From: Tritrichomonas musculus
Lineage: Eukaryota > Parabasalia > Tritrichomonadida > Tritrichomonadidae
DNA: 64,000 nucleotides
Direction of reading: 5' to 3'
NCBI GenBank assembly: GCA_039105265.1
Contig: JAPFFF010000009.1
Coordinates: 496,001-560,000, forward strand
The stretch's first letter is position 1. Every line of letters begins with the position of its first letter. Shown here one piece after another: positions 49,557 through 60,592 of the stretch. Under the pieces are notes generated by a model. That model worked only from the letters and a program-made list of their open reading frames with translations. It was not told the origin of the DNA and did no database searches. The translations under genes and the position numbers were made by a program.

Positions 49557-50302
49557 AATTCATCAAAATATCTATTAATGAGAATTCGTAAACGTTCCAA
49601 TAAATTTATTTTTATTGTTATTGTACATGCATTAATTGTGTATTCATTACCTCGAAACTCTCTTTTAACAAGCTTTTTAATGTCTTTATTGGGTGTCATC
49701 GCTATTGGTAAATTGTCTCTGAAATAAAATAATTCATTATCATTGTTGAAATGATTGTTAACTTGTCTAAAGTTGGACTTATGACGACGAACCAAATGAA
49801 AAATTACATTCTCATTATCATTCATTATTGACTCTTTCCAAATGAGATAACGATAATCGTTTTCTCTATCAGTTGGAACCATTCGTGGCTTTTGTTCATT
49901 AATTGTCGTCGTTAATTGTTGTCTTTCACGTTCAAACGTTGAATCAAGAAGTTTCATGATATACCAAGAATATTTTGGTGATGCCCACATAGCAACATGA
50001 TTAACGAGTAATCTATGAACATAAAAACCTCTTAATCCATTAGCTAAATCATCACGTTTTTCATATAATTTTTCGAGGCTCGGAAATCCGAGGGTCGCAT
50101 TTTCAAGTAATTCTTTAACTGATTTGTTTTCGAACCAATGAAAAGCATTCTTTGATGATTTGCAAGATGTTATAATTGATTGCATTTGATACATATCATC
50201 TTTCTTTGAATGAATAATTCTTAGATGTTCATTATATTGTATATATTCATAATCATCATTGATGGCTTCAATTGTAGCGGTTGTGTTTGTTGCTGCTGAC
50301 AT
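49547..50302 (-). CDS. KilA-N domain protein (251 aa)
   Basis: The central segment GLRGFYVHRLLVNHVAMWAS followed by YSWYIMKLLDSTFERERQQL is the KilA-N signature (x-x-Y-V-H-x-L-L-x-x-H-x-A-x-W-x-S-P). The C-terminal 110 residues (RYLIWKES, LVRRHKSNFRQV) form a second conserved domain shared with the element D homologue. KilA-N proteins of phages and large DNA viruses bind DNA and often regulate. A GC-rich palindrome (CTCGGAAATCCGAG) lies inside the gene near 50,084. A TTTATTTTTAT motif lies upstream of the start. Confidence 0.85.
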   Translation of the reverse strand: MSAATNTTATIEAINDDYEYIQYNEHLRIIHSKKDDMYQMQSIITSCKSSKNAFHWFENKSVKELLENATLGFPSLEKLYEKRDDLANGLRGFYVHRLLVNHVAMWASPKYSWYIMKLLDSTFERERQQLTTTINEQKPRMVPTDRENDYRYLIWKESIMNDNENVIFHLVRRHKSNFRQVNNHFNNDNELFYFRDNLPIAMTPNKDIKKLVKREFRGNEYTINACTITIKINLLERLRILINRYFDEFQS

Positions 50303-50387
50303 GTTAGTTTTGAATAGTTGATAAAAATAAAGATATCATTTTGAAGATATTTGAAATCATTCAATTTATGAATTTATTTTTGTTTGC

Positions 50388-52300
50388 TCATTCATAACCA
50401 CGAGGAATTGAATTCGGGAAATATTCCACTCCTTTTGAACTCCATGTGAATAACATGTCGCTACACACCCAGGCTTCAGGTACAGGTGGATGAACGTCGG
50501 GGCTATCAATGTCAGGAATATAATAAGTATCATCAATGTTTCGGTATAATGGTTGACCACGAAATGAAACTGTTATTGATTGACTACCTGTATCGATTCC
50601 ATCAAAGACATAGCCAGCATTTGAACGTTCCAATTGGAAGTTAATTCCAAAACTTGTTGCATCGCTGCGACAATTTGTGTATCGTTTACCTGTTGTTGGG
50701 CCATTTAATGGCTGTGTAAATGAATCCTCAAACTCCTGAGTGGCTTCAAGTGCACCATCCAATTCATTAGCTATCAATTGATGTTGATAAAATCTAGCGC
50801 CACACGTGCTTTGAAATTCAGTATCGGGATATGTTCGTTTATTGACTGTCAATTGAACATTTTGATACATGATATTCTCAAAACAAGTTATATCAAATGG
50901 ACTTCGTGGAAACATCATTGTTATATTGGTTGCATTACGTAATGGTATTGATTTAGAGATTTCAAGACCGTTCGCTTTTGCAGTTCCTTCAAAGATTTCA
51001 CGTGTGAGTTCCTGTGATGGAATCAATAAAGGTGTTTGCAATTCATTGACCAATCCATTATATGTGTTTGGTTTTAATCCGAAACCAGCTAAGTTTGAAC
51101 GTCCGAGTTGAATCGTTCCTGATAATACATCTAATCTCAATTTATCAGTTTTGAGATTAATTGATGAACCATTCAGTTTGTTGGATTTCACTAATAGTGC
51201 ACCTTTAACTTCATTTTCAATGATTTTAACAACATCACCTGCATTCAATACATTATCAGGATTTTGAGAAGCAATTAATTCAGCAAACTCAGCATGATTC
51301 ACAAGTGATTTATCAACTTGATATTTATCAAATTCTGCATCAGTATAATGAAAATCAATAACAATTGGTTCATTTTCATCATCATTTGTGTCAGCTCTTG
51401 ATGCTGGTTCATCAGCTGTATAAGCTTTGTTGTTGTGCATTCGTTGATATTTTATGTGTAAGGTCTGTGATGGTGTCGGTGTTGATGAGTAATGAGATAT
51501 AATCATTGATGGTTTGCCAATTTGAGTGAATTTTGGTGAGATTGGTACAACTGATGGCATCTCTTCATCTATTTCTTTATCTTCGAGAAATTGAAGGGTT
51601 TCTTTAACGACATTGGGATTGACCATACACCAAACTAAAGCCCTCAGTGATGTTTTAACTTCTTCTTCAATCTCCCCACAAATAGCATTTGGATATAATT
51701 GCCAGGATTGCAATGCGAGTTGGTCAACAAATGGAATCGTCAATTCAATTGTCAATTTATGAACTTTTCCATCGGCAATATCTTTCAAATCTACATAACA
51801 GCCACAAACAGATGGACTGTATTGACTGACATTTTCCCAAGTTGAATGACTAAATTTTGATGTTGCTTTGGCGTCTCTTGGTTTGATAGAGTTATAAGCA
51901 AATGATTCTCTTTGAAGTTCATCTTGGCGGTATGAATCTAATAGTTTACCATTAATCCAAAATCGACAGTCTTCATAAAATTCAACAGCATTTTTGAAAC
52001 CTACAAACAGTTTTAATATTCCGTTTGAATCAGCTGAGACATCAATTGCTTCTGAAAGTTTAAAATTGAAATCAAGAAGAATAGTCGAAAATGATTTTTC
52101 AATTTGTGTTATTGTATGTCTTGAATGAGTCAATTTAATGCGTGTTTTTGTTCCAACAGGTATTGGTGCATCTTTATTTGTGAATTCTTCCATGACGAAC
52201 GAAAATGAATTGTCTCCACCATTTTTCTGTATTAAGTTTCTCATCTTGTTTTGAAAGAATGATAACACATCACCTTCATTGTTTCCGATGTTCTTTGTTT
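50388..52300 (-). CDS. Major capsid protein of element C, double jelly-roll type
   Basis: Homologous to the A and B MCPs: SFSFVMEEF near the start, ENVSQYSPSVCGCYVDL, FPRSPFDITCFENIMYQNVQ, GARFYQHQLIANELD and GVEYFPNSIPRGYE at the end. The homology begins near 52,300. The open frame reaches further to 52,514, but that part is antisense to the pVI-like gene and probably not coding, so the exact start is uncertain. The middle loop resembles that of B. Roughly 40% identity to A and B by eye. Confidence 0.85.
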
Positions 52301-52359
52301 GAGCATTTAAATATGTCTTTTGATGAAATAATAAAAATAAATTTATTTCAATTGAAATA

Positions 52360-52629
52360 ATGGCTTTTGGAAGTTGGTTTAAAAATATCGTTAAAGGCGC
52401 AAAGAATGTCTTCAACAAAATAGCACCAGTTTTGAAGAAAGGAGCAGAAATCGTTTCGTCAGTCGCTCCAGCTATAGGTTCCGCAATTGGCGGTCCAGTC
52501 GGAAATGTCATCAATTCAATCGGAAACTATGCAGGAAAGGTCAGCAATTCATGGAAACCGTCAAATAACTCACCGCAAATGTTAGGAAGTAATGGTGCAG
52601 GTCGTTTTAATGTTCCGCTATTGAAATGA
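52360..52629 (+). CDS. Small amphipathic, pVI-like minor capsid peptide of C (89 aa)
   Basis: MAFGSWFKNIVKGAKNVFNKI, then a Gly/Ala-rich hydrophobic segment (SVAPAIGSAIGGPVGNVI) and a C-terminal tail ending GRFNVPLLK. Same place and orientation relative to the MCP as in A and B. The tail, absent from A and B, could be a capsid-binding or processing segment. Membrane activity is inferred from amphipathicity. Confidence 0.75.
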   Translation: MAFGSWFKNIVKGAKNVFNKIAPVLKKGAEIVSSVAPAIGSAIGGPVGNVINSIGNYAGKVSNSWKPSNNSPQMLGSNGAGRFNVPLLK

Positions 52630-52630
52630 G

Positions 52631-52768
52631 CTAAATGTATAATATCTTTAATATATGTTCATCAATGGGTGGCTCTTTATGTGGTGTCAATTTATAGATT
52701 CGCAAACAGAGATTAACAAACTCAACAACTGACAAAAATATCAAACACAGTTCACTAATCATCTTCAT
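52631..52768 (-). CDS. Tiny single-pass membrane protein of C (45 aa)
   Basis: MKMISELCLIFLSVVEFVNL gives one hydrophobic N-terminal helix with Cys, then a charged tail with HKEPPIDEHI. Counterpart of the 43-aa protein of element B (26,913-27,044; DKEPELSEEI). The shared helix plus K-E-P pattern in two diverged elements is the main support. Function unknown; a virion membrane or holin-like peptide is possible. Confidence 0.55.
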   Translation of the reverse strand: MKMISELCLIFLSVVEFVNLCLRIYKLTPHKEPPIDEHILKILYI

Positions 52769-52798
52769 ATATGTTTTATTATTTTTGATATTCATTAA

Positions 52799-53140
52799 AT
52801 GGATTTGAAAGTTATTGAACCAATTAAAACATATTTAAAAGAGTTTGAAACACCTGATGAATTCAATTTGTATTATGCCAAAAACAAAACAGACTTTGAT
52901 TCACAAACAACTCACAAACTCAATAAGTTGTATCACATTAAAGGTTATCGCATAACAAAAATAAAAAATGTTCTCATGTTGAAGAAATGGGATGATGAAC
53001 ATCATTCTAAAGAAAACATCAATGACAAAATTGAAGAAATCAATAACGAAATATCATCAATGAAAGATGCTATCAATAAAATCATTCAATATCTCAATCA
53101 TGGTGAAAATATATCAGTTTCACCACCTTCAGACAACTGA
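52799..53140 (+). CDS. Maverick module protein (113 aa), relative of the 158/168-aa proteins
   Basis: FNLYYAKNKTDFDSQTTHKL, NKLYHIKGYRITKIKN and a short coiled coil (IEEINNEISSMKDAINKI) match the conserved module of the A and B proteins, in a shorter form without the basic Cys patch. It follows the pVI-like gene on the same strand, as in A and B. Its 3' end overlaps the convergent ATPase gene by about 40 bp. Confidence 0.65.
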   Translation: MDLKVIEPIKTYLKEFETPDEFNLYYAKNKTDFDSQTTHKLNKLYHIKGYRITKIKNVLMLKKWDDEHHSKENINDKIEEINNEISSMKDAINKIIQYLNHGENISVSPPSDN

Positions 53141-53916
53141 ACAACCATATAAGGATGAGTATTTTGATTGTTATTTTTGAAGTATGTCAATTGACGATAT
53201 AAATTATAGAATTCATCAAAGTCTAGATTTGAAGCTGATTGAGAATATATAAAATGAAGCTGTTGTTTGTTGAAACATGAAAAGATAAACAATGTTGATA
53301 TTTCATTTTTAATATGTGGTTTAATTCCTTTCTAGCCTTGAATCAAAAGAAAATAAGAAATGTTTGTATGTCTGCAACGTCTCAACTGTTGACTAAAAAA
53401 TGATTCTTCACTAGAGAAAAGTTTTGAATTACTTATATCATCAAAGAGAATCAATGTATGAAGAAACTCTTTATCAAAATCCTTTATATGCAATACATTA
53501 AACATATCCTCTTTTTGTTCATCAGCTATTTTGTCCTCTAAATGCTCACGTTTGATGAGATAATAAAGATTTTTCGCTGATATCAATTCATCAACTGCTT
53601 CAATTGCTTTCTTTTCACTAACGGTTATATATGGAATATTCAATAAATGTTTCAATGATTGAAAGCTTCTATCGTTTTCATCACCATTCTTCGTTATATA
53701 AACCAACAAATGATGAGTATTTAATAGACTTATTTTTATTATTTCACTCAATGCTATCACTGTTTTTCCAGAGCTTTGTTTTCCAACTATTACATTAACA
53801 GAATTATTGCGAACATTAATGTCAGGATGAATTTGCTTTATTAAATTGTCAGACAATTTGTGTGATTGCTTTTGTAGCGTATTATTAACTATTTTATCAA
53901 TTATTTTTAAACTCAT
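53098..53916 (-). pseudogene. Packaging-type ATPase of element C (about one break)
   Basis: Walker A is GKQSSGKT near residue 44 and Walker B LILFDD near residue 163. The C-terminal portion (LFIFSCFNKQQLHFIYSQ) corresponds to the end of the element B ATPase. The gene looks broken, with about one break. The family packages element DNA into capsids. TTTTATTTTTG lies upstream. Confidence 0.8.
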
Positions 53917-53931
53917 TGTTTGATTTCAAAA

Positions 53932-53942
53932 CAAAAATAAAA
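53932..53942 (-). promoter_or_regulatory. Putative Maverick promoter motif (TTTTATTTTTG)
   Basis: Minus-strand TTTTATTTTTG about 15 bp before the ATPase start of element C. Same motif family as in A and B. Function inferred. Confidence 0.4.
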
Positions 53943-53992
53943 CATCTTATACCACTATTAATGAACACAATTAACAAATATCAATTAATTAT

Positions 53993-55797
53993 TTATTCTT
54001 CTGGGTCTTGAACAGGATTTCCCCACCTCATTGGTTGATGTTCGTATGTTGCTCCTCCGAAATTGTGATATGTTTCTTCTGACCATTGATGAGGTCTTTG
54101 AACATGCTGATTAAAGTTTGTCATATGTTCAGGTAGTTGGACATTATATTCATCATCACCATGTTGACCATGTGCTTCCTCAGCTCCTTCAAGTTGTTCA
54201 GCATAATAAGTCATACAATCTTTAATAAAATCATCAAATTCTTGCTCTAATGCTGCATGTCTTTGTTCAGTCCATCCAACTGCATCATTAGTTAAATACA
54301 AGTGATTCAATAAATTAGAAACAGTATTATTAATTCCTATCTTTCCATCTCTTGATTTCTTATATTTCTCAAATGATGCTGATTCAACATCACGTACTGT
54401 ATCTGTTGCAACTTGATGCAAAATCCAAACTTTCCATAAATCTGCCATTACTTCAGAGAATACACGAATCTTAAATTTGCCAGGAATGTAAATATAATGA
54501 TTATTAGTTAACCATTGAAAAGCATCATTAAGTTTTTCACCTATAATGTATCTCTTAATTCTATCATAAGCTGACAAATCCTTTTGCTTCGCTGGGAATC
54601 CTTTATAATTATCTAATTGATAGTTATTCCATGCTTCAGGCTTTTGATAGCTTGTCATTCGTCCTAATTCATGGAAGTCTCCATTGAAGTCATCATTATA
54701 CTGAACTCTAAACAAGTCTTTCATATATTTACCCATTGTCATTCCAGCTTCTGCATCTTCTCTCCTTGCTCTACTTGTAGGATATGCAGTATAATATGAA
54801 AGACGTGCAGGATAATCACTCTTGGTTGTTGTATAACCATAACATATAAAGGTTCATTATTGGCGTTTCTAATAACAACGTCAGGAATGTTATCACCATT
54901 AGCATCAGCATGTTGAAATCTCCATTGAGATTGTGGTTTATCTTGATATTTTGCATTATGTTGTTCAACCATTTCTTGCGCTCCTTGTGGCGATATCGCT
55001 TTTGCAACTCTTTTAACGTCTCTTTGTAAATCTAAAACAATTCGTGCCAATTCATTCATTCCTTTTTTACTTGTTGCTCTTCCTTGTGATGCTGCACGAG
55101 TTTGAATCTCAGCAAACTTCCTCAATATTAATTGTAAATTTTGTTGTGGATTTCCTCTTAATTGTTCTCGTGGAAATGGTGTTATTGAAATTTCATCATA
55201 TTTATTAATTAAATCATCTAACAACTGAACGTTTTCTTGTTGATTCATTTGACTATTTAATAAAAAAACACTTTGATTGTTTCGTTGTTGTTCGTTTTCA
55301 TTGTTCACTAACTCTTCTAATTCATCCATTGACATATAAACCACATCTTGAGGTTCAGGAACTGCATAATATTCATTGTTAATCGTTGCTAATGTTTCAC
55401 CATGTTTTAAACCAGGAATGATGCCACTATTATTTAAAGCATCATGTGTTGTTTTAAAATCAAGTTTCCTTTTCACATCTGGTGTAATCAATAATGGTTC
55501 TTTTCTTGTTCTTCTATATAGTTGAATAGGATTAATTCCAAATTGAGTTCGTTTATTATTTAACCTATTAATGAAATTCTGTATTGTATCTTTATTAACA
55601 ACTTTTCCTTCAAAAAATGAAAAATTGTTTTCATTTAGATATGGCAATAAATGATTAACTGAAACAGCTTTTGTCGCTCCTGGTTCTATTTCTTCACCAA
55701 CTTGTTTATTAATCATATCAATAAATTCTTTAATTTGATAATTTCTGTAAAACTTAAATGATGTATCATCTAATGGTTTCGGGTTATTCTTCGCTGG
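53993..55797 (-). pseudogene. Element C relative of the 764-aa Ca-loop protein (about one break)
   Basis: Contains ADANGDNIPDVVIRNANNEP, parallel to DLNGDKVDDVVLIDRNGNP of element A, followed by an NGY and conserved basic/aromatic positions. Upstream lies a long helical region with several Gln/Asn-rich parts; downstream a Trp/Tyr-rich helical domain (KVWILHQVATDTVRD). It lacks the long Ser/Arg-rich N-terminus of the A protein. Looks broken, with about one break. Preservation of the loop across diverged elements suggests an important structural role. Confidence 0.65.
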
Positions 55798-55914
55798 TAT
55801 TTTTAATTATTTTTGAAATCATCAACATCACTTTTATTTTTGGTGTTCACTGATGGTCATCACGTCTGATTTATTGTTTTTGGCAGGTCCTCTCTTGACA
55901 TATCACTTTAAACC

Positions 55915-56072
55915 TTTCTCGTCTGACCAATCATAAACGGACCTAAGAATGAACCTCGATAATCCTTATCACACAACGATTCAAAATTAATTTATCACCA
56001 TTCCTAGACTTCCACCTTCAAAAGTTGGGGTTTTGGGATGTAGTCCCAAATCCCCGACTTTTATCCACTACT
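55915..56072. repeat. Right TIR of element C
   Basis: Inverse of 24,028-24,187 with many substitutions. Ends CCACTACT. Beyond it, TGTTT repeats the bases before the left end, and element D coding sequence resumes. Confidence 0.8.
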
Positions 56073-56840
56073 TGTTTCATGTTAATAACATTACTCTAAC
56101 AACATGCGAAAGAATGTTCGATACTTGTAAGAAGTTGCAAAAACTAGATATTTCAAACATGGATATTTCAAATGAGAATGTCAATGTGAGTGGTATGTTC
56201 TATGGTTGTGTCAAGTTAAACATACTTTATATTCAAGATGAATCCTTCGAACGAATTAAAGACCAATTACGAACAACATTTAAGAAAGCTAGATATCAAG
56301 AACGTGATTGTTATTTAGCGGAGGATTTCATTTCAACACTTGAAACATCAGATTATCAGTTAATTGGTGAAACACAATCAAATACAACCATCACACATTA
56401 TTGTCCAATTGAAGGTAATATAACAGATTTCATAATTGGTGCTACTGTTTATTTAACAGGGAAGGTTTATAAATATGATTCAAACAAATTTGTGCCTTCA
56501 ACTGAATCAGACAGAACCCAATTTCGTAGCATCGCAGCTGATACTACAGATTGTATTTGTTCTGTTAAAACAAGAGGAACTTGGAAAGAATATATTGGAA
56601 TTTGTGTTAGAATTGATGAAAAAAATTAATGTATCACATTTGCTTCGGGAGGTGATTACATGATTACTGTTGATGATTCATCTTGTTATGGAATTGGTGA
56701 TGAAGTATTTATCGATAATGAGGATAATAAATTGAAAATATTGACAGGCCAAACTGCTATTACATCGAAAATACGAAGAATGACTGTAGGAATAATTACA
56801 GGTATTGTTGATGATAAAACCCTTGCAGTTTTCAAGTAAG
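56073..56840 (+). pseudogene. Fibre-like gene of element D, part right of the element C insertion (broken)
   Basis: Begins with a leucine-rich-like segment (LTTCERMFDTCKKLQKLDIS, then VSGMFYGCVKLNILYI), the pattern of BspA-type LRR proteins. It ends with the same C-terminal domain as the element C fibre (TTITHYCPIE, DTTDCICSVKTRGTW). It was split by the insertion of C and has about one further break. LRR repeats attached to the fibre end-domain suggest exchange of adhesion modules. Confidence 0.7.
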
Positions 56841-56973
56841 AATGAACAAAAAAATTTTTTTGCGTTAATTGTTTTGTTCAAGAGCGGTCTAACAATTTTA
56901 TTAATTTGGTTGTCATGTAAAGTGATAAGTTGATATTTAATTGTTCATGAACAAGATTCTGAAAAAATGGAAC

Positions 56974-57290
56974 TCAGTTGGACATTGATTGATTCATTAT
57001 TAGTTCCTTATTTTGATTTGCAAATTCAAGAACTTGGTCTCGTTGTTCAACATTTAGAAATTTGGATTTGTTTAATGGAAATGACCGATTAGTTCTTCTT
57101 CGAATAGGTCTGGATTCATTTTCGGCGCTTTGCGCCTCGACGTAGTCTCGGGCAACTTTGTTGACCTCAAACAAACGAAGTTTGGTTTGAGAATCAGTTT
57201 GAACATCATCATTAGAATTTGTGTTTTCATTATTCAGACTTTCGCGTAAAGCAATTAATTCGGTGATTATGTTGTCAATTCGTTCTGTAA
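56974..57290 (-). pseudogene. Element D relative of the 135-aa helical/basic protein
   Basis: RIDNIITELIALRESLNN, then an acidic Asn/Asp linker, then NKSKFLNVEQRDQVLEFANQ matches the plan of the element B protein at 28,032. It contains a GC-rich insert near 57,120-57,155 (GGCGCTTTGCGCC hairpin plus a second hairpin-like part). No convincing start codon was seen, so it is probably degraded. Confidence 0.5.
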
Positions 57291-57342
57291 TATTTATTTA
57301 GATAAGAATAAAAAAAATATTTTTGAAAATTGGTTTTAAAAT

Positions 57343-58221
57343 TTATTCTAAATATTGAAAATCATTAAAATACATTTCAATCATTTCATACAATTGGTTT
57401 AACCATTCAATTCGTGCATAAACGACACATTTATCAATTCTCATATCATTTTCATTGAAATTCTCTTGAATCAAATTTTTGATATCACGATTGCATGACA
57501 TTGAAATAGGTAAATTATCTCTGAAAAACCAGTTTTCTTCCTGGTTATTGAAATGATTTCGAATTCTTGAGAATGAATCAAAATGTCTTCGAACAAGATG
57601 TAATTTAACATGTGTTGGTGTATCTGGAATTGATTCCTTCCAAATGAAGAAAACATAATCATGTTCACGATTGTTTGGAACAGCTCTTGGAATTAAATTG
57701 TCAATTTGATTTTGTTGTTCGTTTATTTGAGTTTGTTGCATATTAATTTGAAATTTTTTTTCATAAATTCGACTTTTATACCAATCAATTGACAAATCAT
57801 AAATATTATTTTGTTCTTTCAATTCATTAATTTGTTCTTGTAATTGAATTCGTTGTTGTTCAAAGTATGAATCAAGAAGTTTCATTATGTCAAATGAATA
57901 AGCGGGTGATGCCCACATAGCAATATGATTAACAAGTAAACGGTGAACATAATAACCTCTCAATCCGTTTGGTAAATCATCTCGTTTTTCATATAATTTT
58001 TCGACCGTAGGAATTCCGCCGGTCGCATTTATATAAGAAATTAGTTCTTTTGAACTTTGATTTTCAAACTAGTGACGAGCTGGTTTATTTGATTGACATG
58101 CATTAATAATAGATTGCATTTGAAACATGTCATCAGATTTGGAATGAATGATTCTAAGTTGTTCATTGTATTGTAAATATTCATAATCATCATTAATTGG
58201 TGTAACGATTGTTGAGTTCAT
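57343..58221 (-). pseudogene. KilA-N domain protein of element D (about one break)
   Basis: GLRGYYVHRLLVNHIAMWAS and YSFDIMKLLDSYFEQQRIQL carry the KilA-N signature. A coiled coil (QINMQQTQINEQQNQIDNL) is longer than in the C homologue, and the C-terminal domain (VFFIWKES, LVRRHFDSFSRI) is shared. A GC-rich palindromic patch (GACCG...CGGTC) lies near 58,003-58,022, at the same place as the palindrome in the C gene. Looks broken, with about one break. Confidence 0.75.
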
Positions 58222-58712
58222 TTTTGAAGAAGAAAAAAAAATTAATTAATCCACTTTTTGAATAGAAATAATGTAATTTCAGAATTTCATATGTTGAATC
58301 AATTTGAGGAGCTGGTTTTAAAAATATATGTTATTCTCTTAGTCCGCAATATAATTGTATAATTGTATAATTACTTTGTTTCACTGAGCTATATAAGTTG
58401 ATTATTAAAAATGTTAATATTTTTTTCACACTGATTTCACAGAATAAACTAATCATGAGAATGTAAAACGTTGTTTATATTGATGTTCTTGTGTAACTAA
58501 TCGTGATTAGCTATTTTATTCGAAAATCGAATTCTCAAGATATTAGATGGAAATCTCATCTGAAACTAAAAATTGAAAAAGTTGTATAAATGAATTCGGG
58601 AATTTGTGCTGATTAATAATATATATGACATTTGTGTTAGAATCTGTTCTGGATGCAGAATCAGAGAAATCGGAAATTTCCGTAAAATTGAGAGAACATT
58701 GAATTTATAATT
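58222..58712. other. Non-coding spacer in element D
   Basis: AT-rich, no open frame. It separates the KilA-N gene from the end of the polymerase gene and may include decayed polymerase 3' sequence. No repeat or RNA gene seen. Confidence 0.4.
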
Positions 58713-60554
58713 TTATAATTTGAATGGAAGATGCCACCTATTTGGGTTTGGCATGAATTTGTAAATATGTTTGTCATAGAATTCTTTGTTTTTAATGATG
58801 TAATCGAAATTTTGAGTTGGGGGTTCATTTGGGTTACCAGCGATAGCCCAATAATAGCTATCGGTATCAAGTGAAGTTAAATGTAAACATTCCATGTCCA
58901 AACATTTGTTCATGAAATCATAATAGAAAGTCAAATACCAAAATTTGGCATTATCAAGTGTCCAAAGTGATTCTTGTAAACAAGTTGTGCAATGATATGA
59001 TTTAGGTGAATGTTGTATCATAAATGTATTATCGTTTAATTGAGCCCCTCCCATATAAGTTTGTGAGATAATTGATTGATTGGCATTATCAGAGATGATG
59101 TCTTGTCGTTTCTTCATAAATTCAGTAACAAAAGGGTTGAATCCAGTGTGACATTCGCATTGTGAAATAGATTTGACATCTTCGATAACCAATCCATGGT
59201 CAAGAAGAAACCATAAATAATAATTTGAGAAAACCATGTATTCCCCATTTGTGTCAAGCAACATTGTTAATTTACGTTCTTCTTTATCGATTGAATTTAA
59301 ATTGTTTGATTTCATGTAATTGTACATGTATGAACCGATTGTTGGTTCATCATTTTTGATATTAATGTTGCGAAATACAGGTGGAAAATTGATGAAATAA
59401 TTGATTTTTGATTTTGGACAAAATAATTTCACAACAGCATAGAAAACAAAATTCGGTTTATTTGCGAAACGTGATTTTGAGGTTATGATTTTCATACATC
59501 GTTCTCGAGATTGTTTATCGTTTGCTTCAATCCTTCTGATAAAAGCACCTGGCATATACATAATTCCATCATGATATCTGTTAAATGGATGAGGAACTGA
59601 AGAGAATGAAGAAGGATAAAGTGAATTGAAATCAACTCCAAGAATATGTGTTTGAATGTTTTGCGTATCATATGAGATTACTTTGTTGTTAACTCCGTCG
59701 TAACGGAATTTGTTGATATGAGTTTCACCTTTGATGTTAACACGATGCATTACATTTGATAGTCCTCCAGCAATTGCATTTCGAATTGTATAATATTCAT
59801 CTTTATTATTTATCAAAGTTGGAAGATGATGTAATTTGCAATATTTTTTTAATTGAATTCTTAATGTAGTTATTTTTGGGTCATCTCGTTTTCGAAGTTA
59901 ATTGCATTCAACACAAGCCAACAAACAATTACTTAATTCATGTCCTTTTTCATTGTCAATTCTATCAAGAGTTGGTTTGTTTTGATATGTGAAATGCTCT
60001 TTGCAAAGATGACATTTACCCTTAATTGGGTCATTGTAAAGTTCAAGAAATGCTTTGTAATCATTTTTTGAAACACATTTTGAAAGGTCCCTTTTTGTTT
60101 TGTGTGTTAAGTTGTAACGTTCATCTTGTTTGAAATAATTTTCACATTTGAATCTCCACCAATTAGGATTTGGTATGAATTCGTTGAATTTGTGTATAGG
60201 ATTATAATTTTCATGAGGATTGAAATCCTTATATGCCAGAGCATATTTAATACAAGATGCATTCTTCGATAATGATAGATTAGATATCAAATCAACTTTA
60301 TATTGAGCATTGAGTTGAATTAAATTGTCAATTGGTTTAATCATCATTTCAACATCATTATCGTTATAAGCAAGCAAGTAATCCCATCTTGTTTTATAAT
60401 TCTTTGCATCTTCGAGATAAATTTGGTAATCAGATTCTGAGAGAGGATTTTTTTGGTTGAGATAGCTGTAAAAATCGTTATAGGAGAATGGTTCAGATTT
60501 AGATAATACTTCATTGTAATTATTTGAATTGATAGCCTCATATGGAAAAACTCC

Positions 60555-60592
60555 TTTCTCGCTCTTAAGCGAGCTCGAGCTCTGCGAGATTA
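60555..60592. repeat. Hairpin micro-insertion in the element D polymerase gene (1)
   Basis: CTCGCTCTTAAGCGAG (perfect 6-bp stem) followed by CTCGAGCTCTGCGAG. It corresponds to an extra ISQSSSSLKSE-type segment relative to the element B protein. Confidence 0.75.

Larger units (their letters stand above)
24028..56072. mobile_element. Maverick/Polinton element C (about 17.5 kb without its guest)
   Basis: Inverted ends AGTAGTAAATAAAAGTCGGG (left) and the inverse, ending at 56,072, align over about 160 bp with many mismatches. It is flanked by TGTTT on both sides (23,023+1,000 to 24,027 and 56,073-56,077), five matching bases of the expected six. The parts in order are a 113-aa gene, fibre gene (interrupted by element B), 189-aa-type gene, 242-aa gene, integrase, integrase tail, polymerase B, 163-aa gene, 65-aa gene, KilA-N, MCP, pVI-like, membrane peptide, 113-aa module, ATPase and a 764-aa-type gene. 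About five breaks besides the insertion. Intermediate age. Confidence 0.88.

Noticed and set aside
52300-52514. Long N-terminal extension of the element C capsid protein
   Set aside because: It is antisense to the pVI-like gene, and the A and B capsid proteins have no such extension.
56033-56072. Frame entering the element D fibre gene from inside the right TIR of C
   Set aside because: Its first codons come from the TIR of C, so this start is a chance product of the insertion junction.
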